A DNA stretch of 10,533 bases from Vicinamibacterales bacterium (lineage in GTDB: Bacteria; Acidobacteriota; Vicinamibacteria; Vicinamibacterales; UBA8438). How positions within the stretch are numbered: the stretch's first letter is position 1; each line of letters begins with the position of its first letter. The notes below the pieces were generated by a model that was not told the DNA's origin, ran no database searches, and saw only the letters and a list, made by a program, of their open reading frames with translations. The DNA lies in assembly GCA_030745255.1 (NCBI GenBank), contig JASLOY010000013.1, positions 1-10,533 of the forward strand. Reading direction: 5' to 3'. The position numbers and the translations under genes are program-made. Below are positions 6,716-10,533 of this stretch, one piece after another.

Positions 6716-7549
6716 ATGACGCTACCGTCCCTCGTCTCCGGTCTGCGGGCTCACCCGACACTGACCGCAATCGGCATCGCCGGTCTGCTCGCGGCTGTGT
6801 CCGGCTCGCACGGCCGCGCGCAACCGGACCCGGCCCGGCTCGCGGAGGTGAAGGCGATGACCTTCGACGTGTTCGGCACGGTCGTCGACTGGCGGTCGTC
6901 CATCATCAGGGAAGGCGAGCAGCTGTCGGCGCGTACGGGGCTCGAGGTCGACTGGCCGCGATTCGCCGATGCGTGGCGGGGCGGGTATGGTCCTGCGATG
7001 CGCCGCGTAAGCAGTGGCGAGCTGCCCTGGACCAAGATTGACGATCTGCATCGGATGATTCTCGATGGGTTGATCCCCGAATTCGGCTTGACCTCGCTCG
7101 ACGAGGCGGCGCGCGCCGATCTCAACCGTGTGTGGCACCGGTTGGCACCCTGGCCCGACACCGTAGGCGGTTTGACACGGCTCCGCGGGCGGTTCGTCCT
7201 GGCGTCACTGTCGAACGGCAATGTCGCATTGCTTGTGAACATGGCCAAGCATGCCGGGTTGCCATGGGACGCCGTGCTCTCGGCCGAGCTCGCGCACGAG
7301 TACAAGACCCACCCGGATGTCTATCTCACCGCGGCCGATCTGCTCGGGCTCGAACCGCAGGAAGTGATGATGGTGGCGGCGCACAAAGGCGACCTGCGGG
7401 CAGCCGCGGCGCTCGGCTTCAAGACCGCCTACGTGCCACGGCCACTCGAGTGGGGTCCCGACCGCGAGATCGACACGTCGCCGGACCCGTCGTTCGATGT
7501 CACGGCAACGGACTTCCATGACCTGGCCGACAAATTGGGCCTACATTAG
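6716..7549 (+). CDS. Type II haloacid dehalogenase-like HAD hydrolase with export signal
   Basis: The protein has 277 residues, about 40 more than a cytoplasmic L-2-haloacid dehalogenase. The surplus is N-terminal: hydrophobic LTAIGIAGLLAAVSG at about 16-30 followed by SHGRA-Q36, a plausible signal peptide. The HAD core then begins. Motif I is DVFGT at 51-55, with D51 as nucleophile. Motif II is SLSNGN at 164-169. Motif III is YKTHPDVY at 196-203, with K197 and Y203 spaced like the lysine and tyrosine of known dehalogenases. Motif IV is VAAHKGD at 220-226, with D226 as an acid. The AAH form replaces the SSN of the well-studied enzymes but is common in proteins annotated as type II dehalogenases. 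Start ATG 6716 has GGAG at 6706-6709 with 6-base spacing. The reaction would be hydrolytic dehalogenation of 2-haloacids or phosphatase-like chemistry; the substrate is unknown. Confidence 0.87.
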   Translation: MTLPSLVSGLRAHPTLTAIGIAGLLAAVSGSHGRAQPDPARLAEVKAMTFDVFGTVVDWRSSIIREGEQLSARTGLEVDWPRFADAWRGGYGPAMRRVSSGELPWTKIDDLHRMILDGLIPEFGLTSLDEAARADLNRVWHRLAPWPDTVGGLTRLRGRFVLASLSNGNVALLVNMAKHAGLPWDAVLSAELAHEYKTHPDVYLTAADLLGLEPQEVMMVAAHKGDLRAAAALGFKTAYVPRPLEWGPDREIDTSPDPSFDVTATDFHDLADKLGLH

Positions 7550-7552
7550 GTT

Positions 7553-7642
7553 GGCCACCGCTGCATCTCACCAGGACGGCGATGCGTCACCCGCTGGCGG
7601 GGTCACATACTGCCCGTATGCTCCCTCGTCGCGCCTTGTCGG
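7553..7642 (+). repeat. 90-bp direct repeat, copy 1
   Basis: This copy aligns without gaps to 7724-7813, with about 12 differences in 90 positions by eye. It starts 3 bases after the dehalogenase stop. The centre contains CCCGC-TG-GCGGG at 7590-7601, flanked by partly complementary GGCGATGC and CATACTGCC arms, so it can fold into a longer stem-loop. It may double as a transcription end structure for the upstream gene. Confidence 0.75.
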
Positions 7643-7723
7643 GGCTGACCGCCGTATTGCCACGCCAAGTGCCCGATCACTTACGACGACCTAGACATTA
7701 ACCAACTCCGGCTGCCCTGAGTC

Positions 7724-7813
7724 GGCCGCCGCTGCATCCCTCCAGAACGGCGATGCCTCACCCGCTGGCGGGGTCGCATACCGCCTGAATGCTCCCTCGT
7801 CGCACCTGGTAGG
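7724..7813 (+). repeat. 90-bp direct repeat, copy 2
   Basis: This second copy is in the same orientation, 171 bases downstream of the first. The hairpin core CCCGC-TG-GCGGG is at 7761-7772. The outer arms GGCGATGC and GCATACCGCC pair better than in copy 1 (ATGC with GCAT). The family is unknown; it could be a dispersed intergenic element or a structured RNA. Confidence 0.75.
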
Positions 7814-7860
7814 TGAAAGGCAGTTCAGCCGGTGGGCGCCCGCTTCCGTGGAGCTGGATG

Positions 7861-7885
7861 ACGGATCTCGGACACCGCGATCCGT
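7861..7885. repeat. Short inverted repeat
   Basis: ACGGATC at 7861-7867 and GATCCGT at 7879-7885 form a perfect 7-bp inverted repeat with an 11-base spacer. It lies about 110-130 bp upstream of the sigma-54-like promoter, a distance typical of enhancer sites for sigma-54 activators. A binding role is speculation; a hairpin is equally possible. Confidence 0.3.
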
Positions 7886-7993
7886 TACGCCAGCTACAGA
7901 ACCGTAAGTGCGAGGACGATTGGGTGAATGGCGCGAGGGCACAAACGTCTGACAATCAGAGGTTTACGTATCGTCCACGCCCGACCTCGCCCC

Positions 7994-8009
7994 TGGCATG
8001 GTGTGTGCA
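7994..8009 (+). promoter_or_regulatory. Sigma-54 (RpoN) -24/-12 promoter for the minor-pilin operon
   Basis: TGGCATG at 7994-8000, then GTGT, then GTGCA at 8005-8009, closely matches the sigma-54 consensus TGGCAyr-N4-yTGCw. The invariant GG (7995-7996) and GC (8007-8008) have exactly 10 bases between them. The only clear mismatch is G for a pyrimidine at 8005. Transcription would start near 8020, about 25 bases before the pilX-like ATG at 8046. RpoN control of type IV pilin genes is established in Pseudomonas, Myxococcus and Geobacter. No rpoN or activator gene is in the window. Confidence 0.55.
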
Positions 8010-8045
8010 AAAAATTGTGTGCCGAAATCCCGGGCCGACGTGCGC

Positions 8046-9464
8046 ATGACTGCTTCGAGAAGACCTGACCGACGTGGAAGACAGGACCTGCTGAGATCAG
8101 CGCAGGGCGCGGCACTGGTGACCGTGATGATGTTGCTGCTGGTCCTGTCCGCGCTTGGCGCGGCCATGACCACGAGCGGCCAGACCGAGATCATGGTGGC
8201 TCGCAACGCCGTTGGGGCCGCGCAGGCACACGCGGCCGCCGAATCCGGGCTCAATCACGCGGTCGAGTTGATGACCGCGGACCTCCAGCAGTTCGAGGCC
8301 AACGGGTTCGCCAGCGCGGGCGCGGCCGTCAATAGCCTGCTCCAGGGGCCGGATGGCCTGACCGGCACGGCGGCGACCGACGCCGACAACGGGAGTCTCG
8401 AGTCGTTGGGTATTCCGCGGCCTCCAGCCCAGGTGGCATTGGGCGCGGCCAACGGCGTCTCCTACGAGGTAAGAGTCTTTGACGACGACGACCCGGCGCG
8501 CGGCACGATGATGACGGCCGCCGACCTGGTGCGTATCGGCGAGGACAACGATCCGACGGTCGACGCCAACCTGACCCTCGTTCTCCAGGCGATAGGCTAC
8601 GCCACGGACAACACGCGGGTCACCCTGGAGGCCACGCTCACCAACGCCGCCACGGTCCTGCCGGCGATCGTGACTGGTGGAGACTTGACCATTTCCGGAA
8701 ATCCGACGCTCACTGGTACTTCGGGGGGTGTTCACGCCAATGCCGACCTCGACATCTCCGGGAATCCAGACATTGCGCTCAACGCCACGGCGTCTGGCGT
8801 GTACACCGAATCGGGGACGCCCAACATCGGGGGCATCTCTGGCGGCGGGCATGCGACCGTACCGATTCCGCCCGTTGCGGCCATCGACCACAAGCCGCTG
8901 GCCGATTTCATCTTGAACGGCGTGGGACAGCTGACCGATCAGGCCGGTACCGTGATCTGCGACGCGTCCGCCGACAACGCCGCCTGTCGAGACGCGTTCG
9001 GCTGGGAGTTCGATGGTCCCAACGGCTGGAAGATCTCGGGCAACTCGGCGGCGGATGGCAGCTTCTACGTCGAGGGGGACGCGAGGGTGTCAGGGAATCC
9101 GGGCTCAGCGGCAGATCCTGTCGCTCTCACGATCATCGCCGAGGGGTCGATCGAGATTTCCGGCAACCCGAACTTCACGCCAGACACACCGGAGGTGATG
9201 TTTGTGTCCGACGGAGACATGAAGATCTCGGGTCTTGTGGCGATGCCACTCACCATCGAAGGGGCCATCCTCGTCAAAGAGCAGCTCCATCTAAGTGGCA
9301 ACCCGACGCTCTCCGGACAGATCATCGTCGAGGATGCCGCCGACGTCCACACCTTGGTGACCCAATCGACGATCGCGGGTAACCCGTTGATCTCCTACAC
9401 TGGCACTCTCGCGGGCGGCGCCGCGGGCCTGTTCACTCCCGGTGCGTGGAGAGAAATCCGTTGA
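8046..9464 (+). CDS. PilX-like type IV pilus assembly protein with SGNP repeats
   Basis: The start at 8046 gives 472 residues. An in-frame ATG at 7998 would lie inside the predicted promoter, so the shorter form is preferred, although no strong ribosome-binding site precedes it. The N-terminus matches PilX_N proteins: a basic leader ending AQG21, a hydrophobic helix AALVTVMMLLLVLSALGAAM (22-41), then QTEIMVARNAVGAAQAHAAAESGLNHAVEL. The usual Glu at mature position 5 is absent, as in other PilX-like proteins. From about residue 205 the protein changes to beta-rich sequence with recurring S-G-N-P turns: near 217, 238, 331 (SGNS), 349, 372, 417 and 444 (AGNP), with a variant SGTP at 256. This suggests a repetitive beta-solenoid passenger. 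Two cysteines (305 and 314) could form a disulfide. The TGA overlaps the next gene's TTG start. The likely place is the pilus tip or assembly complex, with an adhesive or structural role inferred. Confidence 0.82.
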   Translation: MTASRRPDRRGRQDLLRSAQGAALVTVMMLLLVLSALGAAMTTSGQTEIMVARNAVGAAQAHAAAESGLNHAVELMTADLQQFEANGFASAGAAVNSLLQGPDGLTGTAATDADNGSLESLGIPRPPAQVALGAANGVSYEVRVFDDDDPARGTMMTAADLVRIGEDNDPTVDANLTLVLQAIGYATDNTRVTLEATLTNAATVLPAIVTGGDLTISGNPTLTGTSGGVHANADLDISGNPDIALNATASGVYTESGTPNIGGISGGGHATVPIPPVAAIDHKPLADFILNGVGQLTDQAGTVICDASADNAACRDAFGWEFDGPNGWKISGNSAADGSFYVEGDARVSGNPGSAADPVALTIIAEGSIEISGNPNFTPDTPEVMFVSDGDMKISGLVAMPLTIEGAILVKEQLHLSGNPTLSGQIIVEDAADVHTLVTQSTIAGNPLISYTGTLAGGAAGLFTPGAWREIR

Positions 9465-9901
9465 CCAGGCCAGGTCGGCATCCAGCGCGGCGTGAGGGGT
9501 TCACCATCAGCGAGCTGTTGATCATCTTGGCGGTATCGAGTGTCTTGGCCGGGATTTCCCTGCCGACGATCGGCAGCGCCGTGCGGGAATACCGGCTGAA
9601 CAGCTCGACTCGGCAGGTGATTGCAGAGATCAGCGCGGCCCGATTTGCGGCCGTGGCCAAGAATCTGACGTTACGTGTGCGGTTCAACTGCCCGGGACCT
9701 GGCCAGTTCCGCGTGGTCGAAGTGACAGGTGTTGCCGCGATCGACAACGACGCGGATCGCTGCTCCGAGGCGGTTTACCCATATCCAGACCCGAATCCGA
9801 ATGCCGCGCCGAACGGCGACGGGCCGGCGATGTGGCTCAGTGACGGTGCCGCGTTCCCCGCGGCGCAAGATATTCAATTGTCGACGCGGGGCCGCGTATA
9901 A
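9461..9901 (+). CDS. GspH/FimT-like minor pseudopilin, cut short by an in-frame TAA
   Basis: TTG 9461 is the preferred start because GGAGA (9448-9452) lies 8 bases upstream and the codon overlaps the pilX-like stop as TTGA; GTG 9446 is an alternative. The 146-residue product has a type III signal peptide, with the cleavage site REG13-F14. The mature start FTISELLIILAVSSVLAGIS carries the conserved Glu5 (E18) needed for assembly. A GspH/FimT body follows, with ARFAAVAKNLTLRVRF and two cysteines. It ends at TAA 9899-9901, just after DIQLSTRGRV, where family members normally continue with two more beta-strands. Those strands are encoded beyond the stop in the same frame, up to 10033. The gene is therefore probably a nonsense mutant, a sequence error or a readthrough case. 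It encodes a low-abundance pilin that would help prime type IV pilus assembly. Confidence 0.8.
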   Translation: MTRPGRHPARREGFTISELLIILAVSSVLAGISLPTIGSAVREYRLNSSTRQVIAEISAARFAAVAKNLTLRVRFNCPGPGQFRVVEVTGVAAIDNDADRCSEAVYPYPDPNPNAAPNGDGPAMWLSDGAAFPAAQDIQLSTRGRV

Positions 9902-10033
9902 CCACTGACGGGGTGTCCCACGGCGTGCGCGTTAGCGCTGCCGCCCGCGAGCATGCAGATCAGTAATGGGCATACAACCAGAATGCTCAGTGTCTCGGTG
10001 TCCGGCCTCGTCACGGTGCCGTATGCGTACTGA
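9902..10033 (+). pseudogene. In-frame C-terminal remainder of the GspH/FimT-like gene
   Basis: The same frame runs on from TAA 9899-9901 to TGA 10031-10033. It encodes CPTACALALPPASMQISNG and then HTTRMLSVSVSGLVTVPYAY. The pattern of a strand, an NG turn, R-x-L-S-V-S-V-S-G and a closing V-T-V is the usual end of GspH/FimT proteins. The 10031-10033 stop overlaps the pilV-like start at 10023 by 11 bases, matching the overlaps at the other junctions of the operon. Without the TAA, the gene would span 9461-10033 and encode 190 residues. No start codon with a ribosome-binding site suggests independent translation. Confidence 0.65.
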
Positions 10034-10451
10034 CCGACGCGGCCTACGCCACGCCGACGCGGGCTTGACGCTGGTCGAGGTGATGGTGGCGATGATGGTG
10101 TTCCTTGTCGGCTCGATCGCCGTCGCCCAGCTGATGGCGGTGACGGCGCGGATGCACCTCGTGTCGCAGAACTCGACGGAGGCGACGCGGCTGGCGCATG
10201 AGAAGTTCGACGAGCTGACAAAGCTTGATTTCGGCGCCGACCCGGCGATGCAAATCATCGGGACGGACACGCTCGGCGGCAGTGTGCCCAACTACTTTGA
10301 CAGCCCGACACCGGGGCTTGTGACGCGTCGCTGGCGTGTCCAGGCCGGTCCGACGGCGACCACGCGCATCGTCACCGTTCGCGTCATCGACGGTGTCGGC
10401 AGCTTGGCGCAGCGGACCGTCGACCTGACCATGGTCTTGCGCCAATGGTGA
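10023..10451 (+). CDS. PilV-like type IV pilus modification/minor pilin protein
   Basis: ATG 10023 is chosen over the in-frame ATG at 9966. It gives a short basic leader (MRTDRRGLRHADAG14) ending in the prepilin peptidase site, and it overlaps the full-length end of the preceding gene. The mature protein begins LTLVEVMVAMMVFLVGSIAV, with Glu5 at residue 19, and the hydrophobic helix spans about 15-38. The NSTEATRLAHEKFDELTKLDF stretch that follows is typical of PilV/GspI-like minor pilins. A beta-rich C-terminal part comprises TRRWRVQAG, TRIVTVRVIDG and RTVDLTMVLRQW. Total length is 142 residues, which is usual. The TGA at 10449-10451 overlaps the next start. No strong ribosome-binding site is visible, so coupled translation is likely. 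Confidence 0.88.
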   Translation: MRTDRRGLRHADAGLTLVEVMVAMMVFLVGSIAVAQLMAVTARMHLVSQNSTEATRLAHEKFDELTKLDFGADPAMQIIGTDTLGGSVPNYFDSPTPGLVTRRWRVQAGPTATTRIVTVRVIDGVGSLAQRTVDLTMVLRQW

Positions 10452-10533
10452 ATCCTAGCGTCCCTGCGACGCGGCCGGGCACGCGATGCGGCGCTCGCCT
10501 CCGCGATCAGCGCGGCTTCACCGTCATGGAGTT
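10445..10533 (+). CDS. PilW-like minor pilin, N-terminus only (partial)
   Basis: ATG 10445 (or GTG 10448) overlaps the pilV-like stop. The 29 codons present encode a basic leader ending DQRG, followed by FTVMEL-type sequence with Glu at mature position 5, the hallmark of a prepilin. The position after PilX-, GspH- and PilV-like genes fits PilW. The body lies beyond the window, so the family is inferred from gene order. Confidence 0.75.
   Translation, partial: MVNPSVPATRPGTRCGARLRDQRGFTVME

Larger units (their letters stand above)
7550..8045. other. Long intergenic region with repeats and a promoter
   Basis: About 500 bases without a convincing gene separate the dehalogenase from the pilin operon. 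They hold two 90-bp direct repeats (7553-7642 and 7724-7813), an inverted repeat at 7861-7885, and a sigma-54-type promoter at 7994-8009. Short open frames exist on both strands. The best one on the minus strand (7691-7942) covers the second repeat, but the first repeat has a stop in the matching frame. No tRNA or known riboswitch pattern was recognised. Confidence 0.7.

Noticed and set aside
7553..7813. CRISPR array
   Set aside because: There are only two copies, each 90 bp and about 87% identical, with an 81-bp spacer and no adjacent cas genes.
7691..7942. 83-codon minus-strand frame covering the second 90-bp repeat
   Set aside because: In the matching frame of the first repeat there is a TGA. 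Differences between copies fall mostly at first and second codon positions, which argues against protein-level selection.
7949..7974. Sigma-70 promoter CTGACA ... TATCGT before the pilin operon
   Set aside because: The spacer is only 14 bases and the -10 match is poor; the nearby sigma-54 pattern is much better.
9966..10022. Earlier ATG for the pilV-like gene
   Set aside because: It would add 19 residues to an already complete prepilin leader and lie well inside the C-terminal coding part of the GspH-like gene.

Overview
The window is about 10.5 kb of GC-rich bacterial DNA with dense, tightly spaced genes. The combination of bacillithiol genes, a very large secreted PIG-L deacetylase, a SigK/RskA-type sigma/anti-sigma pair and a row of type IV pilus minor pilins suggests a Gram-negative Acidobacteriota-like organism, perhaps near Vicinamibacterales. 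That placement is inferred from gene content and protein style, not from a marker gene.

Left block (1-4645, plus strand): the tail of an unidentified gene, then bshB1 and bshA, two of the three bacillithiol biosynthesis genes. A large exported protein follows, with an N-terminal PIG-L (LmbE-like) deacetylase domain and a C-terminal ThuA/glutamine-amidotransferase-like domain. BshA makes GlcNAc-malate and BshB1 deacetylates it in the cytoplasm. The third protein is a distant relative of BshB1 but carries a signal peptide, so it works outside the cytoplasm. No bshC is visible here.

Middle block: a short convergent intergenic region holds two GC-rich hairpin repeats and an inverted repeat. The minus strand then encodes an ECF sigma factor and its membrane-bound RskA-like anti-sigma factor, overlapping by ATGA. 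Divergent from them on the plus strand is the remnant of a cupredoxin lipoprotein gene, whose signal peptide and copper-binding half are in different reading frames. A type II haloacid dehalogenase-like protein with an export signal follows directly.

Right block: a 496-bp intergenic region (7550-8045) carries two roughly 87% identical 90-bp direct repeats and ends in a good match to a sigma-54 (-24/-12) promoter. This faces a minor-pilin operon of the order PilX-like, GspH/FimT-like, PilV-like, PilW-like (cut by the window end), with overlapping stops and starts. The GspH/FimT-like gene has an in-frame TAA. The frame beyond it continues with a convincing GspH C-terminus that overlaps the start of the pilV-like gene, so it appears to be a recent nonsense mutation, a sequence error or a readthrough site.

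I see no convincing undescribed defence or mobile system. The most notable items are the interrupted pilin gene, the decayed cupredoxin gene, the sigma-54 promoter, the paired 90-bp repeats and the exported dehalogenase.
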